DNA from: Deinococcus cellulosilyticus NBRC 106333 = KACC 11606
GTDB lineage: Bacteria; Deinococcota; Deinococci; Deinococcales; Deinococcaceae
Length of the DNA: 64,000 bases
Assembly: GCF_007990775.1 (NCBI RefSeq)
Contig: NZ_BJXB01000005.1
Span: forward strand, 62,001 to 126,000
Direction: 5' to 3'
Shown: piece after piece, positions 8,231 through 15,896 of the stretch
Position numbering within the stretch: position 1 is the first letter of the stretch
Layout: every line of letters starts with the position of its first letter
Position numbers and translations under genes: made by a program
The notes under the pieces: generated by a model
What the model saw: the letters and a program-made list of their open reading frames with translations, nothing else
Told to the model about the DNA's origin: nothing
The model's database searches: none

Positions 8231-8479
8231 ATGCAAAGAACACCCGTCACTTCAAGCGTGATCAAGAGTGCAGGATACGACCCCAGAACCCGCGTGCTGG
8301 AAATCGAACTGCACAACGCCAGTGTCTACCGTTATTACGATCTGGATTCAGAAGCCTATCAACAGTTCCTGGATGCTCCATCAAAAGGAACCCACCTGAA
8401 TCAGATGATTAAACCCAATTACATTTACAATGAAGTGACCAGTGACATTGAAGATGAAGAAAATCATTCATTGATGTGA
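8231..8479 (+). CDS. KTSC domain protein
   Basis: 82 residues. The pattern SSVIKSAGYDPRTRVLEIEL, then VYRYYDLDSEAYQQFLDAPSKG and the ending NQMIKPNY matches the KTSC domain, a small domain found alone or fused to nucleic-acid enzymes and proposed to bind nucleic acid. GGGAGG lies at a good distance before the ATG. The last 15 residues are acidic. Monocistronic; AT-rich DNA follows it. Confidence 0.85.
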   Translation: MQRTPVTSSVIKSAGYDPRTRVLEIELHNASVYRYYDLDSEAYQQFLDAPSKGTHLNQMIKPNYIYNEVTSDIEDEENHSLM

Positions 8480-8520
8480 TTTATAAAACTCACTTTTTTC
8501 ATTAAGACACAAATTACCAT

Positions 8521-8555
8521 TTATGACATTTATGTCTCTGACCCTGAATTATACT
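8521..8555 (+). promoter_or_regulatory. promoter of the small hydrophilic protein with an RDRM-like site
   Basis: TATACT (8550-8555) is a good -10 box. Upstream, TTATGACATTTATGTCT (8521-8537) contains the inverted repeat GACAT-TT-ATGTC and matches the known Deinococcus radiation/desiccation response motif TTATGTCATTGACATAA at 11 of 17 positions by my count. The match is partial, so DdrO control is only a possibility. Confidence 0.35.
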
Positions 8556-8601
8556 GTGATCCATAGAAGCCCGGGTTTGATTTAAATTCAAGGAGGTACT
8601 T

Positions 8602-8814
8602 ATGGCAGTAAACAGCAGTCCAGGTGCTTCATCTGAAGAAGACCAGAACAAAGTCAGTCCAATTGCCGAACGCGATAAGCATCAGACTGAAAATGAACAG
8701 TGGAACCATGACAAACAGTTTTCAAACAGTCAAGACGATGAGAAAGGATCTGAAACAACGTCTGATCGAACCGATCCTCAGCTGTTTGGAGAGGGCGGAG
8801 CAGGTCAGGACTAG
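8602..8814 (+). CDS. small acidic hydrophilin-like protein
   Basis: 70 residues, almost without hydrophobic residues and rich in Ser, Glu, Asp, Gln, Asn and Lys, so probably intrinsically disordered. It resembles hydrophilins/LEA-like proteins in composition, which protect against desiccation, but shares no specific motif I can name. AAGGAGG (8590-8596) stands at ideal distance from the ATG, TATACT is the -10 box (8550-8555), and a strong hairpin terminator follows, so the gene is likely real. An overlapping +1 frame (8624-8854) is less credible because it lacks a ribosome binding site. Confidence 0.65.
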   Translation: MAVNSSPGASSEEDQNKVSPIAERDKHQTENEQWNHDKQFSNSQDDEKGSETTSDRTDPQLFGEGGAGQD

Positions 8815-8865
8815 ACTGAACCATCCCACCTTGAAATGCACCACAAAAACATAACTTAACCCCTA

Positions 8866-8893
8866 AAAACCCCTGCCACCGAGCAGGGGTTTT
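8866..8893. terminator. bidirectional terminator between convergent genes
   Basis: AAAACCCCTGC pairs with GCAGGGGTTTT across a short loop; A-run on one side and T-run on the other serve both the hydrophilin-like gene and uspA. Confidence 0.85.
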
Positions 8894-8916
8894 CTTGTGA
8901 AGATCAGGTTTGAACC

Positions 8917-9339
8917 TCAATCCCGATGGGGGACCACCATCACAGGAACATGGGTGCGCTGCATCACCCCCTGGGCCACGCTCCCCAGGAAGAACAGGTT
9001 CAGGCCTTTGCGGGCATGGGTCCCCATGAAAATGAAATCTGCCCCAAAGCTCTGGGCTGCCTCAATGATGGCGTCCACAGGTTGACCAACCACCACCTCC
9101 AGTTCCATTCTCTCTCGCTGGGCCTCCTCGAACTGGGACAGCACCTCGTCCTGAAAATGCTTTTGAATGGCGTCATGGTTGGCCTGCTCCCCCAGCGAGG
9201 ACTGGTAGGGGAGAGAGCGCACATTGGGATTGAACACATGCAAGAGTTTGATCTCAGCGTTGGGCATCAGCTCCCGTGCAAGCTTCAATGCGCGGTGTGC
9301 ACCTTCGGAAAAATCAGTGGGAACCAGAATGCGCGTCAT
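8917..9339 (-). CDS. universal stress protein (UspA family)
   Basis: 140 residues with the Usp fold: start MTRILVPTDFSEGAHRAL and the C-terminal ATP-binding stretch GTHARKGLNLFFLGSVAQ, ending VPVMVVP. The loop follows G-2x-G-9x-G-S except that the second Gly is Ala, a substitution seen in many family members. The start is the ATG at 9337-9339, with AGGAGG upstream; the frame is open further but the extension lacks a site. Usp proteins bind ATP and support survival under stress. Monocistronic. Confidence 0.92.
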   Translation of the reverse strand: MTRILVPTDFSEGAHRALKLARELMPNAEIKLLHVFNPNVRSLPYQSSLGEQANHDAIQKHFQDEVLSQFEEAQRERMELEVVVGQPVDAIIEAAQSFGADFIFMGTHARKGLNLFFLGSVAQGVMQRTHVPVMVVPHRD

Positions 9340-9501
9340 GATGAATCCTCCTATGCTTTTATTTTGCCTCCAGTCAGGTGAAAAAGCAGGGAAGAATGTC
9401 GCAGAAGCCCGCCTCTCGACTGTGCAAGCCTGAAAAGCCCTGGATTGTCGAGATGACCTCTGCAGCACACCGGAAGCAGGGGTTATGGTGAACCCACTTC
9501 C

Positions 9502-10395
9502 ATGGCCACTTTCTACAACGTTCTCCCCATGATCCTGATCTTCCTGGTGGGGGTGATCATCCGTCGCACCGGCATCCTGGCCCTCAGGGACGGAGAGGCC
9601 CTCCTGAAGGTGGTCTTCAACATCACCGCTCCAGCCCTCTTCATCGCCTCGGTGAGCCAGCTCAAAATTGGACCGGACGTGCTGATGCTGCCCCCACTGG
9701 GGATCACCATGTTCTTTGGGATCTACCTGCTGGCCCTGCCCATCGGCAAACTGCTGAGGCTCCCCAGACCCACACTGGGCACTTTCCTGCTGGGTTCATC
9801 CATCATGAATGTGACCTTCGTGCTGCCTTTCTTTGTTGCGGTTTATGGCATTCAGGAAGCCGGACGCATCTCTTTTCTGGACCTTGGCAACGCCCTGGTG
9901 GTCTTCACTTTCGGGTACGCCCTGGCCTGCCGGATGGGGGAGAACCAGAAGCGTGGCAACATGGCCGCCCGCATCCTGACCTCGCCCCCGATCATCGGGA
10001 TCATCATCGGTCTGGTGCTGAACCTCTTCTCCCTGCACCCACCTGCCCCCATCATGAACACCCTGACCATGGTGGGCACCGCAACCCTCCCGATGGTCAT
10101 GCTGGCCCTCGGCATGTACTTCAGCCCAAAGGTCCGCAACCTGCCTGTGACCTTCATTGCCGTGTCTCTCAGGATGCTCCTGGGCTTTGGTCTGGGCCTC
10201 TTGCTGGCAAACCTTCTGGGCCTCACCGGAATCAACCGGATGCTGCTCCTGCTGACCGCCAGCGCTCCTGCAGGCACCAACACCCTCACCTTCTCGGTGC
10301 TGGAGAAACTGGACACCGAACTTGCCTCCAGCATCGTGTCCATGTCCATCCTCTCCGGGTTGGTGGTGATCCCTCTGATCTTGCTGGTGGCCTGA
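9502..10395 (+). CDS. AEC (auxin efflux carrier) family transporter
   Basis: 297 residues with about ten hydrophobic segments. The start FYNVLPMILIFLVGVIIRR and the C-terminal half-repeat ending ASAPAGTNTLTFSVLEKLD...SSIVSMSILSGLVVIP are characteristic of the AEC family, bacterial members of which export organic acids such as malate or malonate. No clear ribosome binding site precedes the ATG. A perfect hairpin terminator follows 10 bp after the stop. Substrate unknown. Confidence 0.9.
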   Translation: MATFYNVLPMILIFLVGVIIRRTGILALRDGEALLKVVFNITAPALFIASVSQLKIGPDVLMLPPLGITMFFGIYLLALPIGKLLRLPRPTLGTFLLGSSIMNVTFVLPFFVAVYGIQEAGRISFLDLGNALVVFTFGYALACRMGENQKRGNMAARILTSPPIIGIIIGLVLNLFSLHPPAPIMNTLTMVGTATLPMVMLALGMYFSPKVRNLPVTFIAVSLRMLLGFGLGLLLANLLGLTGINRMLLLLTASAPAGTNTLTFSVLEKLDTELASSIVSMSILSGLVVIPLILLVA

Positions 10396-10404
10396 GACAA
10401 AAAC

Positions 10405-10434
10405 AAATCCCCCGAGATTTCTCTCGGGGGATTT
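10405..10434. terminator. bidirectional terminator between AEC gene and tRNA cluster
   Basis: AAATCCCCCGAGA pairs perfectly with TCTCGGGGGATTT around a 4-nt loop. It ends both the AEC transcript and, from the other side, the tRNA transcript that reaches 10438. Confidence 0.9.
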
Positions 10435-10437
10435 CTC

Positions 10438-10514
<77 letters not shown>

Positions 10515-10543
10515 ATGCCTTTTACTACAAACGCCAACCAAAT

Positions 10544-10634
10544 TGGCGGAGAGGGAGGGATTTGAACCCTCGGTACCCTTTTGGAGTACGTGCCCTTAGC
10601 AGGGGCATGGTTTAAGCCACTCACCCACCTCTCC
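10544..10634 (-). tRNA. tRNA-Ser (anticodon GCT)
   Basis: 91 nt including encoded CCA, with the long variable arm of class II tRNAs. Acceptor stem GGAGAGG/CCTCTCC; anticodon stem-loop TGCCC-CTGCTAA-GGGCA gives GCT, reading AGC/AGT. Its 5' end overlaps a palindrome TCCAAGGACTCCTTGGA (10632-10648), which may be a processing hairpin in the tRNA precursor. Confidence 0.96.
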
Positions 10635-10655
10635 AAGGACTCCTTGGACGTCTTC

Positions 10656-10743
10656 TGGCGGAGGGAGAGGGATTCGAACCCCCGGTAGGTCGCCCTACAA
10701 CGGTTTTCAAGACCGCCGCTTTAAACCACTCAGCCATCCCTCC
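10656..10743 (-). tRNA. tRNA-Ser (anticodon TGA)
   Basis: 88 nt including encoded CCA, with a long variable arm. Acceptor stem GGAGGGA/TCCCTCC; anticodon loop CTTGAAA gives TGA, reading TCN codons. First gene of the cluster, about 50 bp downstream of a consensus promoter. Confidence 0.96.
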
Positions 10744-10793
10744 AAACCGGACATCCAGCTTCGTCTTGGCGACCAGCCTCAGACGCATGGAGA

Positions 10794-10822
10794 AGTATAC
10801 GGAAGTCTCGGGATTTTGTCAA
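10794..10822 (-). promoter_or_regulatory. consensus sigma-70 promoter of the tRNA cluster
   Basis: On the minus strand TTGACA (10822-10817), 17-bp spacer, TATACT (10799-10794). A perfect -35 box and near-perfect -10 box fit strong stable-RNA expression. Confidence 0.9.
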
Positions 10823-10837
10823 CACCTCCTGGGGGAG

Positions 10838-10872
10838 GGCAGAAGGCCAAAGGCAGAAGGCAGAGGGCAGGT
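10838..10872 (+). repeat. heptanucleotide tandem array, GGCAGAA type
   Basis: Five consecutive 7-bp units: GGCAGAA, GGCCAAA, GGCAGAA, GGCAGAG, GGCAGGT. Lies just upstream of the tRNA promoter and faces an array of opposite orientation at 10977-11011. Confidence 0.85.
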
Positions 10873-10976
10873 GCAAGAATCTGTATTGCCAGACAGCATC
10901 AAGACCACTGCAAAAAGCCACAGCTCTAGCAATTCTTATCAAAAGGCAGAAAGCTGAGGTCGAAAATTCCTTGAAA

Positions 10977-11011
10977 AGCCTTCTGCCTTCTGCTCTCTGC
11001 CTTCTGCAAAC
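10977..11011 (-). repeat. heptanucleotide array, inverted orientation
   Basis: AGCCTTC, TGCCTTC, TGCTCTC, TGCCTTC, TGCAAAC: the complement of the GCAGAAG type. Preceded by a short AGGCAGAAAGCTGAGG stretch (from 10945), and ends 2 bp before the stop codon of the 5-formyl-THF cyclo-ligase gene. Confidence 0.85.
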
Positions 11012-11013
11012 CT

Positions 11014-11589
11014 TCAAAACCCAGAGTTCGTCCCGGTCAGCCCATACTCCGTCACAATCCACTGCACCGGAACATCATGCTCCTCGTGGGGAAGTTTGCT
11101 GACCAGCAGGGCGTCGCTGGTCACGCCGACCAGACGGCAGTCCCTGGCAAGGGAGAGCAGGAAGCGGTCATAGTGGCCCATGCCGTAGCCCAGACGGTAC
11201 CCCTGTTGATCGAAAGCCAGACCGGGAATCAGGACCAGTTGCAGGACCAGGGGGTCTTCTTCGGGGGTGCCGGGTGGGGGTTGCAGCATGCCGAGGGGAT
11301 GCCGCTGTGTGGCGGTCTCCCAGCGGTGAATGGTCATGTGGGGCTCAGGTTCGGTTTCGGCTTTGGGTACGTAGAAAGAGACTTCCGGAAGCAGTTTCGG
11401 GAGCCTTTCCAGGCTGATTTCAGTGCCGAAAGCCTTGTAGGTCAGAACATGCTGGATGTCCTGATCGTAAATCCACTGTGCGAGGTGCTGGATGACGTCT
11501 TCAGAAACGTCGGGGGTGGCTTTGCGGGTGCTTCTGGCCCATTTGCGCCAGTCGTGTTTCGCAGAGCCCAGAGAAGGCATGCTGTGCAT
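11014..11589 (-). CDS. 5-formyltetrahydrofolate cyclo-ligase
   Basis: 191 residues. The C-terminal signature LIPGLAFDQQGYRLGYGMGHYDRFL is diagnostic of this family, which uses ATP to convert 5-formyl-THF to 5,10-methenyl-THF. The N-terminus has the usual Lys/Arg-rich start (KHDWRKWARSTRK). The ATG at 11589 is chosen because TATACT (11598-11603) lies 8 nt upstream, indicating a leaderless mRNA; an internal Met at 11580 is the alternative. It is followed closely by a heptanucleotide array and is divergent from purE, which also serves folate-dependent purine metabolism. Confidence 0.93.
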   Translation of the reverse strand: MHSMPSLGSAKHDWRKWARSTRKATPDVSEDVIQHLAQWIYDQDIQHVLTYKAFGTEISLERLPKLLPEVSFYVPKAETEPEPHMTIHRWETATQRHPLGMLQPPPGTPEEDPLVLQLVLIPGLAFDQQGYRLGYGMGHYDRFLLSLARDCRLVGVTSDALLVSKLPHEEHDVPVQWIVTEYGLTGTNSGF

Positions 11590-11655
11590 ACGCTTTCAGT
11601 ATAACGGGTTTTGAAAGTGGCGGATGGTAAGCAATGCTGGGGGTTTCGACGAAGC

Positions 11656-11743
11656 GCAGAAGGCAGAGGGCGGAAGGCAGAAGGCTAAAACAGCTTAAGC
11701 TCAGGCGTTATGTGCCTTCTGCCTTGGCTTTCAGCCTTCTGCT
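11656..11743. repeat. pair of inverted heptanucleotide arrays upstream of purE
   Basis: Forward arm 11656-11683: GCAGAAG, GCAGAGG, GCGGAAG, GCAGAAG. Reverse arm 11713-11743: TGCCTTC, TGCCTTG, GCTTTCA, GCCTTCT, GCTG. The arms are complementary and separated by about 30 bp, so the transcript or single strand could fold into a hairpin. Sits between the divergent cyclo-ligase and purE promoters. Confidence 0.85.
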
Positions 11744-11808
11744 GAACACAACAGCCTTGTTTAAAACGACCCCCCTTGCCCCTAGAGCTTTGCCTTATGA
11801 TGTGTCCC

Positions 11809-12372
11809 ATGAGTCTTTCTTCTCAACCTTTGGTCGGTGTGGTGATGGGCAGCCGTTCCGATTTTGAAACGATGGAGCATGCTTTGAAGGTCCTCCAGGA
11901 ATTGAACGTCCCGTATGAAGTGCGGGTTTTGAGTGCGCACCGCACCCCTCACCTGCTGTCTTCTTACGCGCAGAGTGCCAGAGGTCGGGGCCTCAGGGCA
12001 ATCATTGCCGGGGCTGGAGGTGCCGCGCACCTGCCAGGAATGCTGGCTTCTTTCACCACCTTGCCTGTGCTGGGGGTTCCGGTGCAGTCAAAAGCCATGA
12101 GTGGGCTGGACAGCCTGTACAGCATTGTCCAGATGCCTGGTGGAATTCCTGTGGCGACCTTCGCGATTGGCCGTGCAGGGGCCACCAACGCTGGTATTTT
12201 TGCGGCAAGTCTGCTCTCCAGCGAGTTCCCTGAAATCCGTGAATCGCTGGACAGTTACCGCCAGCGTCTGACCCAGGCGGTGCTGGATGATCCTTATTTT
12301 GAAGGGCATCCTCAGGCTCCTACAGGTGAAGGGGACTTCTCTGTGCTGACCCAGGGGGAGGATTCTCCTTGA
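11809..12372 (+). CDS. purE: 5-(carboxyamino)imidazole ribonucleotide mutase
   Basis: 187 residues. PurE motifs: VGVVMGSRSDFETMEHA, SAHRTPHLL and GAGGAAHLPGMLAS, then PVLGVPVQSKAMSGLDSLYSIVQMPGGIPV. It moves the carboxylate of N5-CAIR to C4 in purine synthesis. A TATGAT -10 box (11796-11801) is 7 nt from the ATG, so the start at 11809 makes a leaderless mRNA; the longer frame from 11776 is rejected. The stop overlaps the TTG start of purK (TTGA), giving a coupled two-gene operon whose enzymes act in sequence. Confidence 0.96.
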   Translation: MSLSSQPLVGVVMGSRSDFETMEHALKVLQELNVPYEVRVLSAHRTPHLLSSYAQSARGRGLRAIIAGAGGAAHLPGMLASFTTLPVLGVPVQSKAMSGLDSLYSIVQMPGGIPVATFAIGRAGATNAGIFAASLLSSEFPEIRESLDSYRQRLTQAVLDDPYFEGHPQAPTGEGDFSVLTQGEDSP

Positions 12373-13499
12373 ATCCACTTCCTCCCGGTTCAACCATTGG
12401 TTTTCTGGGTGGAGGGCAACTGGCCCGCATGCTGGCGATGGCTGCCACAAGCATGGGCTACCGGACGGTTTTTCTGGAGCCTGATCCGAATGCGCCTGCC
12501 CGCGAGGTCTCGCAGCACATTCAGGCCCCTTACACCGATGAGGCAGCCCTGGCAAAACTTGCAGAACTTGCAGATGTGGTGACGCTGGAATTCGAGAATG
12601 TGCCCGATGGTGCCCTGAACTTCCTGGAGTCCAGAGTGCCTGTCTACCCTCAGGCGCAGGCTTTCCGGGTGTCCAGGAACCGCATTCTGGAGAAACAGAC
12701 CCTTGTTGATGCAGGTCTGCAGGTGGCCCCTTACCGGGTGATCCGTTCAGAGACGGATCTGGAAGGTGCCCTGGCTGAAATGGGAGGCAAAGCCATCCTG
12801 AAGACCGCAGAACTGGGTTATGACGGCAAAGGTCAGGCCCGGGTGTCCAGCGATCAGGAGGCTTTGGAGGCTTTCCGCCAGTTCAGGGTGGATTGTGTTC
12901 TGGAAAGCTTCGTGCCATTTGTGCGTGAGATCAGTGTGCAGATTGCCCGTGCGCCCAGTGGGTACGCAGGCCTCTCTGGCATCGTGGAGAACGTGCACCA
13001 TCAGGGCATCCTGAAACGCAGCATCTTCCCGGCCAGGGTCAGCGAAAAAGTTGTGAACACTGCCCGCGAATTCGCTGTGAAACTCGCTGAGCACCTGAAT
13101 CTGGTGGGCCTCCTGACCCTGGAACTGTTCGTTCTGGAAGATGACAGTGTGCTGGTGAACGAAATTGCGCCCCGTGTGCACAACTCGGGTCACCTGACCA
13201 TGAACGGTGGGGGCATCAGCCAGTTTGAGGCCCAGATCCGTGCGGTCACCGACCTGCCCCAGTGGGATTTTGAGCCCTTCATGGCCTGCAGCATGGTGAA
13301 CATTCTGGGCTGGGAGAAGATTGAACCAGAGTGGGACGCCCTGACCGGAATTCAGGGTGCACACCTCCACCTGTATGGCAAAGCGAACCGTCCTGGCCGC
13401 AAGATCGGGCACCTGAACATCGCCCACTATGATCCCAATGTGGTGTGGGGGTCCACCAAGATTGCAGAGATGCTGCTCTTTGGGGATGTGAGCCCTTAA
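12369..13499 (+). CDS. purK: 5-(carboxyamino)imidazole ribonucleotide synthase
   Basis: 376 residues, ATP-grasp enzyme making N5-CAIR from AIR, bicarbonate and ATP. Motifs: TIGFLGGGQLARMLAMAA at the N-terminus, EFENVP, LKTAELGYDGKGQ (ATP-binding loop) and NEIAPRVHNSGHLT (metal site). It begins with TTG at 12369-12371, which overlaps the purE stop codon; GGGGGAGG at 12355-12362 is the ribosome binding site. Its product is the substrate of PurE. Confidence 0.95.
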   Translation: MNPLPPGSTIGFLGGGQLARMLAMAATSMGYRTVFLEPDPNAPAREVSQHIQAPYTDEAALAKLAELADVVTLEFENVPDGALNFLESRVPVYPQAQAFRVSRNRILEKQTLVDAGLQVAPYRVIRSETDLEGALAEMGGKAILKTAELGYDGKGQARVSSDQEALEAFRQFRVDCVLESFVPFVREISVQIARAPSGYAGLSGIVENVHHQGILKRSIFPARVSEKVVNTAREFAVKLAEHLNLVGLLTLELFVLEDDSVLVNEIAPRVHNSGHLTMNGGGISQFEAQIRAVTDLPQWDFEPFMACSMVNILGWEKIEPEWDALTGIQGAHLHLYGKANRPGRKIGHLNIAHYDPNVVWGSTKIAEMLLFGDVSP

Positions 13500-13518
13500 A
13501 ACCGGAATTCACTTGCAG

Positions 13519-13544
13519 GGGCGGGCCGCCGGCTCGCCCTTTTT
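13519..13544 (+). terminator. terminator of purE-purK
   Basis: GGGCG-G-GCC pairs with GGC-T-CGCCC around a 3-nt loop, followed by TTTTT. Confidence 0.85.
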
Positions 13545-13615
13545 GTTCTGAAGTCCATTGCTGGTGAAATCGATAGACACAACAACACCATCAGGTGTAG
13601 CGTGAACTGACGATC

Positions 13616-14575
13616 ATGACTGACTCTGCGAAAAACGTGCTGATTGCCCTCGGGGACCTGACCTGGGATGTGCTGGCGAAACCGGATTCGATGCTGCTCC
13701 CGGGTGGGGACACCACCGGTGTGATGAAACTGATGGGGGGCGGCAGTGCGGCAAATGTTGCGGCCTGGGCGGCCCGGGTGGGTTGCCCCACCACGTTTGT
13801 GGGCAAAGTGGGCAAGGACCGCTTTGGTGAAATGGCCGAGCAGGAACTTTCTGCCGAGGGGGTGCACACTGAACTGATCTGGTGTGACTCCCATCCCACC
13901 GGGGTGATTCTGGCCCTCATCGACCAGAATGGCCAGCGGTCCATGCTCTCTGGAGTGGGGGCTGACTTTTACCTGTATCCTTCTGAGCTTCCCACGCAAG
14001 TGCTGACCAGTGGCCGCCACCTGCACCTGACCGCGTGGAGCCTTTTCACCGACCCTCCCAGAGCGGCGGCCTTGCGGGCTGCAGCACTGTGTGAGCGGGC
14101 AGGCATGACCATCTCGCTGGACCCGGGCAGTTTCCAGATGATCTCGCAGATGGGCCGTGGGGATTTCATTGACCTGATGCATGAGATCGAGTTCGACATT
14201 TTATTGCCCAACCGGGATGAGGCGCACGCCCTGAGTGGCAAAAAGGACCCTCAGGCGATGCTGAAGTGGTTCCGCCATGAGTTCCCGAATGCCATGGTGG
14301 TGCTGAAACTGGACCGTGAAGGGGTGATGATCGACACGCCCCAGGGGGAACGCATTCAGGTGAGTGCCACCCAGGACACCGTGATTGATGCCACGGGTGC
14401 CGGAGACAGCTTTGGTGGGGCTTTCCTGGGGGTGTACCTGCGCACCGGGGACCTCAGGGTGGCTGCCCAGTGTGCTGTTCAGGCTGCAGGCTGGGTGATT
14501 TCCCGATACGGGGCCAGAGCCCCTCTCGACAACGACCTGCGCCACAGGCTGGAACAGTACCGGCAACTGGTGTGA
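13616..14575 (+). CDS. PfkB-family carbohydrate kinase
   Basis: 319 residues. PfkB signature 1 is seen as MGGGSAANVAAWAARVG and signature 2 as DATGAGDSFGGAFLG, whose Asp is the catalytic base. Members phosphorylate ribose, fructose, nucleosides or similar. Sugar or nucleoside specificity cannot be told from the motifs. No Shine-Dalgarno sequence precedes the ATG; a possible -10 (TAGCGT) lies 12-18 nt upstream, so the leader is very short. It is followed 45 bp later by mltG. Confidence 0.9.
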   Translation: MTDSAKNVLIALGDLTWDVLAKPDSMLLPGGDTTGVMKLMGGGSAANVAAWAARVGCPTTFVGKVGKDRFGEMAEQELSAEGVHTELIWCDSHPTGVILALIDQNGQRSMLSGVGADFYLYPSELPTQVLTSGRHLHLTAWSLFTDPPRAAALRAAALCERAGMTISLDPGSFQMISQMGRGDFIDLMHEIEFDILLPNRDEAHALSGKKDPQAMLKWFRHEFPNAMVVLKLDREGVMIDTPQGERIQVSATQDTVIDATGAGDSFGGAFLGVYLRTGDLRVAAQCAVQAAGWVISRYGARAPLDNDLRHRLEQYRQLV

Positions 14576-14620
14576 GCTGATTTGTTTTTCAGCTGGCTCG
14601 ATTAAGCTGAATGGGATAAC

Positions 14621-15628
14621 ATGACCAGAAAAAAATTTTCCATGAGTTTGTTCCTGGCCTGGGCCATGATTGTGGTGTTCCTGATTGCACTCGTTGTGAA
14701 CCTGTACCGCCATTACACTGTGCCCACTGGGGCCGGGAAGTACACGCTGGAAGTGAAGCCCGGCACCACAGTGTCCAGCATTGCCCGTGAGTTGCAGGAG
14801 CATGACATCGTTCGCAATGCCGATGTGTTCCGTCTGGTTTTAAGGCAGCGGGGCAAGAGCAGCAACATCCAGGAAGGCATCTACGAGTTCAACGGTGAGC
14901 AGAGCATCTTTGAGGTGGCCGAGACCCTGGAACGGGGTGGAAAACCCCGCGTGGTGAATGTCACCATTCCTGAAGGCAGAAGGGTGAAGGACATCATCGA
15001 GATTTTTGTGAAGTCTGGGATCAGCAACCGCACGGCCCTCACCGAGGCATTCAGGCAGGTGAATGTGGCCCGGTACGCAAAAGGCTCACTGGAGGGGTTC
15101 CTGTTCCCGGCCACCTATCCTTTCCGCCCTGAAGCCACTGCAGAAGAGGTGGTCAAAACCCTGGCCGCCCGGATGGAACGGGAATTCACCGAGGAGCGCA
15201 TCGAGAAGGTGAAGGCCCTGGGTCTGGATGTGCATGACTGGGTGGTTCTGGCAAGCATCGTGCAGGCAGAGGCGGCCAACACCAGCGAAATGCCCCTGAT
15301 TGCAGGTCTGTTCCTCAACCGCATCAAGATTGGGATGCCCCTGCAGTCCGACCCAACCATTGCTTATGGTCTGGGCAAGGACCTGCCTGAACTGGACCGC
15401 AGTGCAGGAGATTTCCAGCGGGACACCCCGTACAACAGTTACACCCGCAGGGAACTTCCCCCCACCCCGATCAACAATCCCGGGGAGGCAGCCCTCCTGT
15501 CCATCATCAACAACGAGCGCCTGATCAACGGCAGGCCTGCCCTGTATTTTGTGCACGGACGGGACCGCAAGATCCATGTGAACAGTGACTTCCAGAGCCA
15601 CCTGCGGGATGTGGAACGTTACCGCTGA
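14621..15628 (+). CDS. mltG: endolytic murein transglycosylase MltG
   Basis: 335 residues. A single N-terminal membrane anchor (FSMSLFLAWAMIVVFLIALVV) is followed by a LysM-like region and the YceG/MltG domain: EGFLFPATYPF, then ASIVQAEAANTSEMPLIAGLF, which contains the catalytic Glu, and PTPINNPGEAAL. MltG cuts nascent glycan strands and is thought to fix their length. A terminator hairpin follows at 15662. Length and motif order are normal for the family. Confidence 0.94.
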   Translation: MTRKKFSMSLFLAWAMIVVFLIALVVNLYRHYTVPTGAGKYTLEVKPGTTVSSIARELQEHDIVRNADVFRLVLRQRGKSSNIQEGIYEFNGEQSIFEVAETLERGGKPRVVNVTIPEGRRVKDIIEIFVKSGISNRTALTEAFRQVNVARYAKGSLEGFLFPATYPFRPEATAEEVVKTLAARMEREFTEERIEKVKALGLDVHDWVVLASIVQAEAANTSEMPLIAGLFLNRIKIGMPLQSDPTIAYGLGKDLPELDRSAGDFQRDTPYNSYTRRELPPTPINNPGEAALLSIINNERLINGRPALYFVHGRDRKIHVNSDFQSHLRDVERYR

Positions 15629-15640
15629 GGCAATCCACTG

Positions 15641-15650
15641 AAAACGTTTT
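15641..15650. promoter_or_regulatory. upstream LacI-type operator-like palindrome
   Basis: Perfect palindrome AAAACGTTTT, 134 bp (centre to centre) upstream of the operator that overlaps the GH16 start site. Could be an auxiliary site for looping. Confidence 0.4.
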
Positions 15651-15661
15651 TTGCGTTCTTT

Positions 15662-15694
15662 GCCGATCTTGAGTTTTCTCTGGATCGGCTTTTT
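15662..15694 (+). terminator. terminator of mltG
   Basis: GCCGATC (15662-15668) pairs with GATCGGC (15683-15689), then TTTTT; the loop is 14 nt. Confidence 0.8.
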
Positions 15695-15740
15695 GAGGTC
15701 ACATGGGAAGATCCCTGATCCCAGCTGAAGTGCAGCAGAG

Positions 15741-15786
15741 TTGAACTTTACCGGGAAATACTCTATATTTGATGCAATCGTTTGCA
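15741..15786 (+). promoter_or_regulatory. GH16 gene promoter with overlapping LacI-type operator
   Basis: TTGAAC (15741-15746), 17-bp spacer, TATATT (15764-15769). The predicted start site falls in TGCAATCGTTTGCA (15773-15786), a near-perfect palindrome with the central CG typical of LacI-family operators. Confidence 0.6.
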
Positions 15787-15848
15787 ACCCAATACCCACG
15801 ACGGAATCGCCTTTGTCCGTCTTAAAAACGTGTCCTCCTGTCACTTTG

Positions 15849-15862
15849 TAAAAACGTTTTTA
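15849..15862. promoter_or_regulatory. downstream LacI-type operator-like palindrome
   Basis: Perfect 14-bp palindrome TAAAAACGTTTTTA in the 5' leader, 76 bp from the first operator and 35 bp before the GH16 start codon. Confidence 0.5.
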
Positions 15863-15896
15863 GACTGAAACCCTGCAAGGTGATTCAGGAGGATTT

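Noticed and set aside
10730..11062. A 110-residue minus-strand frame with SAFCLLIRI- and RQRAEGRRL-like stretches
   Set aside because: These phrases are translations of the GCAGAAG heptads in different frames, and the frame overlaps the tRNA promoter and the cyclo-ligase end.
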